Positions 1 to 7,517 of a stretch of 12,183 nucleotides of DNA are shown here, piece by piece. Source of the DNA: Lobulomyces angularis (taxonomy: Eukaryota; Chytridiomycota; Chytridiomycetes; Lobulomycetales; Lobulomycetaceae). The stretch spans positions 1 to 12,183 of the forward strand of contig JADHYX010000546.1 of assembly GCA_027604685.1 (NCBI GenBank), given 5' to 3'. Position numbers and translations under genes: made by a program. Numbering within the stretch: position 1 is the stretch's first letter; every line of letters begins with the position of its first letter. The notes beneath the pieces were generated by a model. The model searched no databases. It saw only the letters and a program-made list of their open reading frames with translations, and was not told the origin of the DNA.

Positions 1-122
1 TATTTTATTTTAATTGGTGTTTTGTTGTATTATTTTTTTGAATATTTGATGTTCAAAAAGATAATGCCCAAGCACTATATATTTAAATTTTAAATTTGTG
101 TAAATTTTTGAACAAATAAAAA
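1..122 (+). promoter_or_regulatory. 5' flank of the MED15-like gene
   Basis: AT-rich non-coding sequence ahead of the first gene. An in-frame TAA at 117-119 lies just before the ATG at 123, so this ATG is the first possible start unless an upstream exon exists outside the window. No convincing TATA box or factor site can be singled out in such AT-rich DNA. Positions 49-66 match the reverse complement of 12105-12122 (listed separately). Confidence 0.4.
49..66 (+). repeat. 18-nt sequence, left copy of an inverted pair
   Basis: ATGTTCAAAAAGATAATG; its exact reverse complement is at 12105-12122. Both copies are in non-coding flanks, and a T-rich stretch precedes each on its own strand. Confidence 0.6.
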
Positions 123-3067
123 ATGAATAATAACCAAAATGCACAAAAAACAGCGCAAGCAATGCGATTATATCAACAGCAACAGCTTTTAAATCAACAG
201 CAAGGTCAATTTAATCTTTTAAGTCAACAAGGTAAACAATTTTTATTTCATTTATCACTAACATTTCTGACTAGGTCAGAATGCTGGAGGTTTAACAGCA
301 CAACACGTGGCGTTGCTAACTTTATTGCAGCAGCAGCAAAATAATAATAATGCTAACCAATTAAATTTTAAAAACCAAAATCAACAGCAAACTAGCGCAG
401 CTCAACAACAGCAGCTGTTACAGGCTATAAAGCAACAGCAAGCTCAAGTACACGCTCAGCAAAGTGGATCTGTGAATGCTTTTAATAATCTGCAGCAAAC
501 TGTTGATAATCAGACGCAACCCACCTCAAATTCAAATAATAACGAAGTAAAGCAAATTGAACTTGGAATAACTGCACAAGATAGAGAGAGTGTTATTGCA
601 AGATTTGTCGCTGTTGTTAACAGAGTAGCGAGTCAAGTCGACAGTTCAGATAGAATACAAAATTTGGCCAAAAATGTGGAAAAAGTTCTTTTTGAAAAAG
701 CTACCTCTAAGGTTCATAATTTTTTCATATGATTACTTAATTTTTTAAATGTAGGCTATGTATACTGAACTTGTTCGACAAAAACATGATTCTATACAAA
801 AAAAGATGAGTGTGAATGCTTCTCAGCCAAACACTCAGGACAATGCTGCACCTTTGCTTAATTCTGGATTAAATCCTACCTTAAATCCTACCTTAAATAC
901 TTCTGCAGGACTCAATGTTTTAAATTCTAACCTTATTGCAAACAATCCTGCCTTAGCTAATACCCTTGCAATGCAGCCAAACTCGCAATTTGGTATAAAT
1001 TTTTTTATTTGTTCTTATAGTTTTTAACGGCATGCAACCTAATGTAGCATTCAGAGGTAACTTTACTCCAGAGCAAACTCAGTTGATTCAACAATTTACT
1101 CCACAGCAAATGCTCGCATTCCAAACAGTTTTACAGCAAAATCCTAGCAATGCTCAAGCTGCATTACTTAGACTTGCAGCTCAAAATCAGCAAAATAATC
1201 AAAACAGTAATCAAAGTGCTACTAATTTTACAATTGGCCAATCGTCGCAACCTCAGATGAATCAGCCACATCCTGCCTTTCCGATGCAAACACAGGCCCA
1301 AGCAGTGCAACCCCCGGCATGTAACGTACATTATTATAATAAACTTTAGTTAACTGATGGCATTAGTGAAAACTGCGCCGAAAAACTTAAGCGATGAGCA
1401 AAAAACGGAAGTTAACAATTTGGTAAGAAAATTTTATAATTTTTTTTTGTACTGAATCAATTCTTTTTAGTTTATTCAAGAAATTATACCACTGTTACCA
1501 AAAATCGAAACCGCTATAGAATTAATTAAAAATTCTGGTATTGATGACAAGCAAGATGTGAAACGCAGATTAGCTGCAATTGTAAGTCTCAATTAAAGTA
1601 AAAATTTTTAATTCTAGTAGAAAATGTTAATTGAAAACCAAATTGAAGGGCTTAAATCTCCGATTAAACTCTATTACCTTGATTTTAAAACTTGTACTGA
1701 CATGGTATTTTAATATCACTACTAATAATCTTAATTTTATGTGCTCCAGATTGCCTCATTAGGGAAAATGTTCAAATACGCTGAATCTTGCTCTAATAAT
1801 AGTTCAGCCCTTCAAACTATAGCGAATAATTCCAGTAATTTAGGAGCGACCAATGCCAATTTTTTAAATACACCCGCTGCAGGTTTTTCTGTTAATCTCA
1901 ATTATTTGCAAAAACAGCAACAGATGCAACAACAGCAGCAGCAGTTATTAATATTGCAACAACAACAGCAGCAGCAGCAGTTGGCTGCCCAACAGCAATT
2001 GGCTGCTCAACAGCAATTGGCTGCTCAACAGCAAGTGCTGCAGTTGCAATCGAATAATACATCGTTGCCAGCGACCACTAATGTTCACCCAATCACGCAG
2101 TCTTTAAGCAGTATGGCTAATCAACAAAAAAAACTAAAAACTGAGGCTATTGATTTGACTTCTGATAATGATGCTGATGTTTCTCTAAAGGAGGTTGAAA
2201 AAGGTGAAGATTCTCCGCAAACCCCACAGGATCCTTCCTTTCAAACACTACTGACTAAAGCTCAGATAAATAGTTTAAATACTATTCTGGGTTCCTTACG
2301 ACCTGAGGATGTTGATGTTGTAGAGAACTGTACTGGATATAGTTGGACAAGGGACAACACAGATTTTTTGGTATTGGGGGAAGATTATAACACAGAACCA
2401 TTGGCCTCATGTTCTGATGTTCCACTTGACATCATCCCTGACTACTTTGGGGACAACGATGATAGTGGTTTTTTTATTACAAAAAAATCATTTTTTAACG
2501 TTGGTTTTATTTTATTTTTTAGAATTATTTCCTGAATTTGAAGAATCTCAGAAGTCCAAATCTTCAGAAAATCTTAATGATATGTTTAGTCCATTAAAAA
2601 AGCAATTTTCAGAATCGACGTTTTTGAATATGGAAACTGCTTTAAATGTGGATTTAGAAATTCAAAATTTAGAAAAAAAATTTGAGGGATTAAAGGTTAC
2701 AATTGAAGATTTAGGAAAAGATGAATTTTTTTTTGAAACTTTGGAAGATGGAAATAATCTACCGATTTCTGTTAACTTTGAATTCAAAACTGGAGAAATT
2801 ATAAAATTATATCTTGGAACCAAAAAAGAGTACAATTTTGGTTTACAGAATGTTACTGGTATAAAGTTTGATATGCAAGAAGAGAGCGCAGGGTTTAGAG
2901 GTGTACAAAACATTGAAGTATTTGGTACTGTTAATAAAAGCAGCCGTTTTGCAGAAATTGCCAAAAAATTACAAGATAATTTTCATTTCAATGGATCTGT
3001 CTTGGGTTTTATCAAAATGACGGATGTGTTAAATTTAATTATTAAGGATTCATTATTGTCAAAATAA
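123..3067 (+). CDS. MED15: Mediator complex subunit 15 (Gal11/MED15-like), KIX domain, Gln-rich; 9 exons
   Basis: Tail-module subunit of the nuclear Mediator complex; in fungi its KIX domain binds activators and relays them to RNA polymerase II. Exons: 123-231, 275-711, 755-992, 1048-1320, 1367-1422, 1471-1581, 1621-1704, 1750-2467, 2523-3067, giving 856 residues (865 if the third intron ends at 1020). Residues 1-130 are Gln/Asn-rich. The KIX domain is at about 133-200; its helix 2 (RIQNLAKNVEKVLFEKATSK) closely resembles yeast Gal11 around RIHAKNFEAALFAKSSSK, and helix 3 follows across the intron at 712-754. A conserved-looking helical central part spans exons 4-7, followed by a poly-Gln block (from about residue 490), an LKTE plus IDLTSD patch (565-574), an acidic stretch and a structured-looking C terminus. 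The family call rests mainly on KIX; CBP-type KIX proteins are excluded because no other CBP domains are present. Exon limits are inferred from GT-AG sites and frame. Confidence 0.86.
869..898 (+). repeat. 12-nt tandem repeat inside MED15 exon 3
   Basis: Two full copies of TTAAATCCTACC (869-880, 881-892) and a half copy (893-898). They encode the repeated tetrapeptide LNPT within a low-complexity linker after the KIX domain. Probably a slippage product with no separate function. Confidence 0.8.
1909..2040 (+). repeat. CAA/CAG poly-Gln tract followed by three 18-nt tandem repeats
   Basis: Positions 1909-1980 are a mixed CAA/CAG tract encoding mostly glutamine. It is followed by three near-identical 18-nt units (1981-1998, 1999-2016, 2017-2034; the first differs by one base) encoding LAAQQQ. 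The repeat lies in exon 8 of the MED15-like gene. Such Gln/Ala-Gln tracts are typical of Gal11/MED15 and are prone to copy-number change. Confidence 0.9.
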
Positions 3068-3068
3068 A
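3063..3068 (+). terminator. possible poly(A) signal of the MED15-like gene
   Basis: AATAAA overlaps the TAA stop codon (3065-3067). The whole gap to the stop codon of the convergent LIM gene is only 123 nt (3068-3190), so the two 3' ends must lie close together or overlap. In AT-rich DNA the hexamer is weak evidence by itself. Confidence 0.3.
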
Positions 3069-3190
3069 AACCAATTTTATTTTCTGCTAATTTTTTGAAG
3101 TGCTATAAGAGTAATAGCTAGATCGTAATAATTTATTTAATCTATTTTGGGTATATTATAAAAAAAGTAGAATTGTCTTGGCTTCCCCTT

Positions 3191-4234
3191 TTATATTGTG
3201 TGAGAATCAATATTTTTCAAATTTTCAAGTTGTTCGTCTTTTTGTTCCAGCATTGCATCCTTTTCTTTCAATATGTCTTCAAGGTTTTCAAGTTTAAATT
3301 TGAGATGTTCTAATTCTGATTTTAACTTATTAATTTCTTCATCTTTCAACTAAATTTTTTTTTTTTTATTTATAATTATTATATAAACTTTTTACATTTT
3401 ATTTGATTATACATTTACCTTTAATAATTCCACGTAACTATCTTCATTGGAAGATTTGGAGATAGAGGATGTAGTGGTAGTAGCAAAAGACTCACTTTGT
3501 TCCACGTATTGTGATGAAGAGCTGATAGACTTTGTGGTAGTCGTGTTTTCTTCTCTTTGGAAAGCAGTCATACGATCTGAGAGTTTAGCAGCGACTATTG
3601 ACTGTTCTTGTTGAGTTGAAGTTTGTGGTAATTCAGCAACTTTATTACGGGTTAACAAAGGATTGTTTCCTCTCAAACTGGAGTTTGCTGAACTAGGAAC
3701 AGAGCTTGATCCTCCTACATTGTTAAAGTTTGTTCCAGGTTTCGCAATATAGCTGAAGCTAGTAGAAGAAGTGTTGCCCTCACCCTCCTTTTTGAATCCA
3801 TCACTGTAGTTTCCTTTCAATGCAAAAAGTTGCTTGAAGTGTGGTTTGCAGTACATGACACCTTTTTTGTTTCAAATTTTAAAACTTATAATTACATGGG
3901 TTAATTATACCATTTAAGGCAGCATAGTTTCCTATAAATGATATAGAAAAAAAAAAGTTTCTGGTTTAATTGCTCAAATGTTTTATAAATTTTTTCTACC
4001 TAAACTTAAAATTTTTTTACAGTGACCACATTTTAAACAAGACTTGTGAAAAACTTTGTCATCAGCAGAAGCACGATCCATGTTGTACACAATCTTATTG
4101 CATACAGTACAAGAATCTTGAATTTTTTTTAAGTCTCCATTTGAATCTGATGATTTCTAATTAAAAAAAGATATATTAATAATTTAAATAAAAAGAGAGA
4201 AAAAATAAAAAATTTATACAATAACTTCTGCCAT
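3191..4234 (-). CDS. single-LIM-domain protein with C-terminal coiled coil; 5 exons
   Basis: Exons read on the minus strand: 4234-4220, 4156-4000, 3931-3911, 3861-3419, 3349-3191; 264 residues. One complete LIM zinc-finger domain is at residues 21-72: C21, C24, H42, C45, C48, C51, C69 and H72, with the two 17-residue spacings normal for LIM. Its end, YCKPHFKQLFALKGNY, resembles EPLIN/CRP/plant WLIM proteins, many of which bind actin. Residues about 85-212 are Ser/Thr/Asn-rich and probably disordered. Residues 213-264 form a coiled coil with leucine at 225, 232, 239, 246 and 253, exactly seven apart. The ATG at 4234 is chosen because it gives a short first exon (MAEVI) spliced in frame to the LIM exon; this five-residue exon is the least certain part. 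An actin or scaffold role is inferred from the LIM subtype. The gene is convergent with MED15 and divergent from GNA1. Confidence 0.85.
3911..3931 (-). other. 21-nt internal exon of the LIM gene
   Basis: This short exon supplies the end of one glycine codon, N-Y-A-A-L-N, and the first base of the next glycine codon, between zinc ligands C51 and C69. It is flanked by TTTATAG at its acceptor and GTATAA at its donor. Without it the second LIM zinc knuckle would lose seven residues and its normal 17-residue spacing. Confidence 0.82.
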
Positions 4235-4596
4235 TTTTAAATAATTAATAATTTTTTAATTATTATTTTTTTTTTTTTTTTTTTTTTTGGAATAACACTT
4301 TCTTCACTTTCACTCCTTGACAGTTTGGTTTAATAGTACTTAAAATATTTTATTTATTTTTTTTTTTATTTTATTATTTTGTTTAATATTTTAAAAAAGT
4401 ATTTTTAATTTTTTCTACTTTTCTTTTATTTAATTTATTAAAAAATAACCTCTTTTTTATATGAATTCCATTGTTCATTTTTTTTTATAATTTTCTATTT
4501 TTGAAATTAAAAAAAGTCTTCTGGAATTTTCTCAATTTAAAAAATTACCCAATCCTAAAAAACCCTTAAATTTAAAAATATCCCAAAAAAAAAAGT
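4235..4596. promoter_or_regulatory. divergent promoter between the LIM gene and GNA1, with a T23 tract
   Basis: This is 362 nt of very AT-rich DNA between two divergent start codons. It contains an uninterrupted run of 23 T at 4266-4288 (32 nt from the LIM ATG) and further T-rich runs around 4350-4370 and 4480. Poly(dA:dT) tracts are known nucleosome-excluding promoter elements in yeast; that role here is inference. I see no gene, RNA gene or convincing factor site. An in-frame TAA at 4573-4575 supports the GNA1 start at 4597. Confidence 0.5.
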
Positions 4597-5461
4597 ATGG
4601 TTGAACTATTTTCAACAAACCTAATTTCACCTCAAGTACAAGCAGCATTACCAGCTGGATTTCTAGTCAGACCTCTCAGCGACAATGATTTTGATAAAGG
4701 CTTCTTGACTTGTTTGGAAATGTTAACTACAAGTAGTCTATTTTTTTCACTTTCTTCTAAAGTATTTTCATTTATTAATTTTTTTTCTGAAAGTTGGCCC
4801 AATGACTAAAGCTCAATTTAAAGGTACTGAAAAAATAATTTCTTTATTATTATTTATTCTCATATTAAAATTAAAATTATGAATTTAAAAATTTTTTAGA
4901 CCGTTTCAGTTATTTAAAAAAGCATTCACATGAATACTTCACCATAGTAATTGAAGATACAAAGAAAGGTGTTATAGTTGGTGCTGGTACACTGCTTGTT
5001 GAAAGAAAGTTTGTTCACCTAAACGGTTTGGTAGGTAGCTTACGCAAACTTATGATTTAACACTGAAACAATTTTTTTTTTTTAGGTTGGTCACATTGAA
5101 GATATTGTAACACATAAAGATTATCGTGGACTTAATCTTGGACTAAGAGTTATTGATACTTTAAAATACATTGGGTTAAAAACAGGGTGCTACAAAGGTA
5201 TTAAAATCTCATTTTTATTAATTTTTTAAAAAATAATGTTTTATATTTAAATATTTCTTTTGAACAGTTATTTGTAAGTAATACATCATTAAAAATTTGA
5301 ATATACAAATTTAATTGTTTTATGTTTTCTACTTTATTCAAGTGGATTGCTCTGAAAAAAACGTACCATTTTACGTCAAGTGTGGATTTAAACAAAAAGA
5401 AGTTGAGATGGTTTTATACTATGATGAAAATGATAAGGCCAAAATTTCATCAAAGTTATGA
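4597..5461 (+). CDS. GNA1: glucosamine-6-phosphate N-acetyltransferase; 6 exons
   Basis: GNAT-family enzyme that transfers acetyl from acetyl-CoA to glucosamine 6-phosphate, giving N-acetylglucosamine 6-phosphate on the way to UDP-GlcNAc (chitin, glycans, GPI anchors); cytosolic. Exons: 4597-4732, 4794-4823, 4900-5030, 5086-5197, 5268-5273, 5343-5461; 177 residues, a normal length (yeast Gna1 159, human 184). Visible family blocks in order: an N-terminal LVRPLSDNDFDKGF, LTTIG (yeast LTTVG), VERKFVH, VGHIEDIV, the acetyl-CoA pyrophosphate loop YRGLNLG, then GCYKVILDCSEKNVPFYVKCGF, which is nearly the yeast sequence and includes the conserved Tyr of NVxFY. The ATG at 4597 is the first after an in-frame TAA. 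The C terminus has about 18 polar residues beyond the yeast end. A donor at 4736 instead of 4733 would add one residue; 4733 is preferred because it restores LTTIG. Confidence 0.95.
5268..5273 (+). other. 6-nt microexon of GNA1
   Basis: TTATTT lies between an acceptor (TGAACAG, ending 5267) and a strong donor (GTAAGT, starting 5274). Exon 4 ends with the single base G (5197) and exon 6 starts TGGAT (5343). Joining G + TTATTT + TG gives Val-Ile-Leu and restores CYKVILDC, matching yeast CYKIILDC. Skipping it (one 145-nt intron, 5198-5342) stays in frame but deletes Ile-Leu from a core beta strand. The first intron cannot be retained because it has an in-frame stop. Confidence 0.85.
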
Positions 5462-5741
5462 GAAACTTTTTTACCACAAATTTTTTTTTTTTGTTTTTAG
5501 AATTTTAGATACCTACATTAACAATTTTTTTTTCGTTGATTACGTCTAAATTAAATTTTTTTTTTGCTAACGTTTAAACTCATAGATAAGTTATTTATTT
5601 CATATGGTACAATTACCTGCAATAAATATTTAATTCATATATATTATTATTTTCAAATTATTGTGTAATACATAGCTGTACTATTTAAATTTTAACTTCT
5701 AAAGAATTTGAAAATATATTTAAAAAAAGAATACAGAAAAA
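5462..5741. other. convergent 3' region between GNA1 and uL13m
   Basis: This is 280 nt of AT-rich non-coding DNA holding both 3' ends. A forward AATAAA at 5621-5626 may serve GNA1. An alternative last exon of uL13m could lie at 5685-5698. Nothing else recognisable is present. Confidence 0.5.
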
Positions 5742-6416
5742 TTACATACCTGTAATTTTTTTTGTTGATTTATTTATATTTGGAGAATTTTCCTGTTTAG
5801 ATATTTTTTCTAGTAGTCTTTCATATTCCACTAGATTTTTAAAAAAAATTCAAATTAAAAGTAACTAAAATCTGAATTACCATCGTGATGTTTTAAAATA
5901 TTGGCAGTATATGGATGGTCCTCATCAGGAAAAACTTTTAACCTATTCATAAACACTTTTCTTAAATTATTTTTTGGTAGCATTCCGTATACCGCTCTTT
6001 CGATAGGCTATCAATTTTATTATAAAAAACGAATAAACATTTACTAAAAATTATTGAAAACAAAATTTGCTCACTGCAGTAGGATGTTTTAACACAAACT
6101 CAGGATATTTAACTTCTTTTAATCCACCCATGTATCCCGAATGCCATCTGTATGTTTTTTGTGCACCTTTATTACCAGTGAGAGCTACATGACGAGCATT
6201 TATTACCACTACAAAGTCACCGTGATCGACTTAACATAAAAGTTACAGATGAGAGAAGTCGAACTTTTTACAATTTTTACCTGCAGGATTAAAGAAAGGT
6301 TTATATTTTCCTCTAAGGGCTATCGATATCCTTGCAGCTAGTTTTCCTAAAATTTTATCTTTTGCATCAACCAAATGAAAAACTCTGGTATACTGTAAAC
6401 CAGTTCCTTTATTCAT
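5742..6416 (-). CDS. MRPL13: mitochondrial large-subunit ribosomal protein uL13m; 4 exons
   Basis: Bacterial-type L13 protein of the mitochondrial 60S/54S subunit (yeast Mrpl23). Exons on the minus strand: 6416-6281, 6229-6075, 6007-5881, 5830-5742; 168 residues, close to yeast (163) and E. coli L13 (142). Recognisable blocks: [15 protein letters not shown] near residues 17-31, [11 protein letters not shown] and [12 protein letters not shown] in the middle, then [22 protein letters not shown], and [11 protein letters not shown] with [12 protein letters not shown] near the end; each parallels E. coli L13 (for example VDTGDYIIVLNA and GMLPKGPLGR). The mitochondrial rather than cytosolic assignment follows from this bacterial-type sequence. 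A TAA immediately before the ATG at 6416 fixes the start. No classical cleavable presequence is evident. The extreme C terminus is uncertain: reading on gives GM-stop at 5742, whereas splicing at the good donor GTATGT (5749) to an AG at 5699 gives EVKI-stop at 5685 (170 residues). Confidence 0.94.
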
Positions 6417-6508
6417 TTAAAAATTGCAATTTAGTTTTTTTTTTATCTAGGTTCGTTAAAACTTAAGTAAACTTTCTTTTGAAATTTAGATATAATTAAA
6501 AATGGTAT

Positions 6509-6531
6509 AAAAAAAAAAAAAAAAAAAAAAA
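6509..6531. repeat. A23 homopolymer tract
   Basis: Twenty-three consecutive A on the plus strand, 93 nt upstream of the uL13m ATG. The same length as the T23 tract at 4266-4288. Likely a poly(dA:dT) promoter element or simple slippage. Confidence 0.9.
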
Positions 6532-7257
6532 TTACTATTGCTGCAATATGCAGAAAAAGGAATGAATATATTACTAACTTTCAAATTTCCAGAAAAGTAT
6601 AATTAAATATTTTTTAGAAAGCATTTCTTATTAAAAAATTTTAATGAAAATAGAGAGGAATTTAGTTTATTGTTAAATTTTGGTGTTTTTTAATAAATCA
6701 ACTTTGTATACAGCTATACGACAACTAAAACGCTATTTAACTTGTCTTGTATAATATTCCAACATTTACACTGAGGCAATTTTTCATGAATCAAAGTTAA
6801 TTTATAGATAATAGTTTTTTTTTACAAAACAACTTTACTTTAAAAAAATTCTGCTGTAGTTGTTGTGTTTAAGAATAATTACAATTTAAAATAAATTGTG
6901 GTTAGCATGATTTTTCCATAAAATAGAGTATTACACGTGATTCAAGTTTTAAAAGCTCTTGAAGTAGCAATAATAACGTGAATGTATCAACTAAAAAATA
7001 CTTTCTAAAATATTTTTATTTTTGCTGTATTGCTTTGCAACTGCGGACAAACTCATCACTGCCTGAAAACATTTGTATTTTATTCGGTTTTATGCAGCGT
7101 TCATTACTTAGTATAATTACTGTGAATGAGTTATGTTTCTTGCAGATCAGAATAAATAATATCCAATTAACACTTAATGTATATACTTCACATTTCATTT
7201 TTTTTGGTGATTACCAAACATATTATTTTGCTTTCTCTTATTGATTACTGGGGGACA

Positions 7258-7268
7258 TTAGTTACTAA
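7258..7268. promoter_or_regulatory. palindrome TTAGTTACTAA, Yap1-type site candidate
   Basis: Perfect inverted repeat TTAGT-T-ACTAA containing TTACTAA, the classical yeast Yap1 response element, 250 nt upstream of the ABC transporter start. Yap1-type bZIP factors control multidrug transporters in several fungi. A function here is inference; the motif is AT-rich and could occur by chance. Confidence 0.3.
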
Positions 7269-7316
7269 GGAACTCATGCCAAAAACATTCCATTGTTAAG
7301 CAAATTCAGGTGCAGC

Positions 7317-7434
7317 TTCCGCAAAATAGCGCAAATATAGTTTAAAATTTAAAAATCTGGGATTAACTTTTTCCGCCTTGTGTGACTCAAAAATTTCTCA
7401 TTTGAGTAGATCGCGTGGGAAATCATTTTTCCGC
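7317..7434 (+). promoter_or_regulatory. three TTCCGC motifs upstream of the ABC transporter
   Basis: TTCCGC occurs at 7317-7322, 7371-7376 and 7429-7434, all on the plus strand, with a fourth at 7541-7546 inside the first coding exon, where it forms CCG-N3-CGG (7543-7551). CCG/CGG triplets are half-sites of fungal Zn2Cys6 regulators such as Pdr1/Pdr3, which control ABC transporters. Four copies in 230 nt stand out in such AT-rich DNA, but no binding evidence exists. Confidence 0.3.
7383..7407. promoter_or_regulatory. AP-1/Gcn4-type TGACTCA within a 7-bp inverted repeat
   Basis: TGACTCA (7383-7389) is the consensus for AP-1/Gcn4 bZIP factors. It overlaps the left arm of a perfect inverted repeat, ACTCAAA (7385-7391) and TTTGAGT (7401-7407), with a 9-nt spacer. 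It lies about 130 nt upstream of the transporter ATG. Confidence 0.35.
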
Positions 7435-7517
7435 TTTACACTCATAAAATACAATTTTAAAAACTTCATTGAATAAAAAACATTTTCAAAAATTACAATT
7501 TCAATTCGGCATTCTAT

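Larger units (their letters stand above)
6417..7517. promoter_or_regulatory. 1.1-kb intergenic region upstream of uL13m (-) and the ABC transporter (+)
   Basis: Divergent start codons at 6416 and 7518 are separated by 1101 nt, against 362 nt for the other divergent pair. It contains an uninterrupted A23 run (6509-6531). The last 260 nt are less AT-rich and hold palindromic and CCGC-containing motifs listed below. Open frames at 6978-7244 (+) and 7016-7198 (-) show no family resemblance, no splice-linked partner exons and no conserved motif, so I do not call them genes. No tRNA cloverleaf was found by eye. Confidence 0.5.

Noticed and set aside
2662..2964. 100-codon minus-strand frame
   Set aside because: Antisense shadow of the last exon of the MED15-like gene.
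3970..4164. 64-codon plus-strand frame
   Set aside because: It is the antisense of the LIM exon 4156-4000, whose zinc ligands are unmistakable.
4464..4528. AATTCCA and TGGAATT inverted pair in the GNA1 promoter
   Set aside because: Short arms with a long spacer in AT-rich DNA; chance is the simplest explanation.
4597..5461. A frameshifted GNA1 pseudogene
   Set aside because: All frame changes are explained by five introns with good splice sites; the joined protein has every family block.
5322..5549. 75-codon plus-strand frame across the GNA1 end
   Set aside because: It overlaps the last GNA1 exon in another frame; the true frame gives the conserved DCSEKNVPFY block.
6447..6465. GGTTCG resembling a tRNA B box
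   Set aside because: No matching A box, no acceptor stem and no cloverleaf around it.
6978..7244. 88-codon open frame on the plus strand and a 60-codon frame opposite it (7016-7198)
   Set aside because: No recognisable motif, odd composition rich in F/Y/I as expected of random AT-rich DNA, and no neighbouring exons that splice to it in frame.
7421..7434. GGAAA/TTTCC hairpin near the transporter promoter as a terminator
   Set aside because: The arms are five bases with a loose loop, and intrinsic terminators are not expected in a eukaryotic nuclear promoter.
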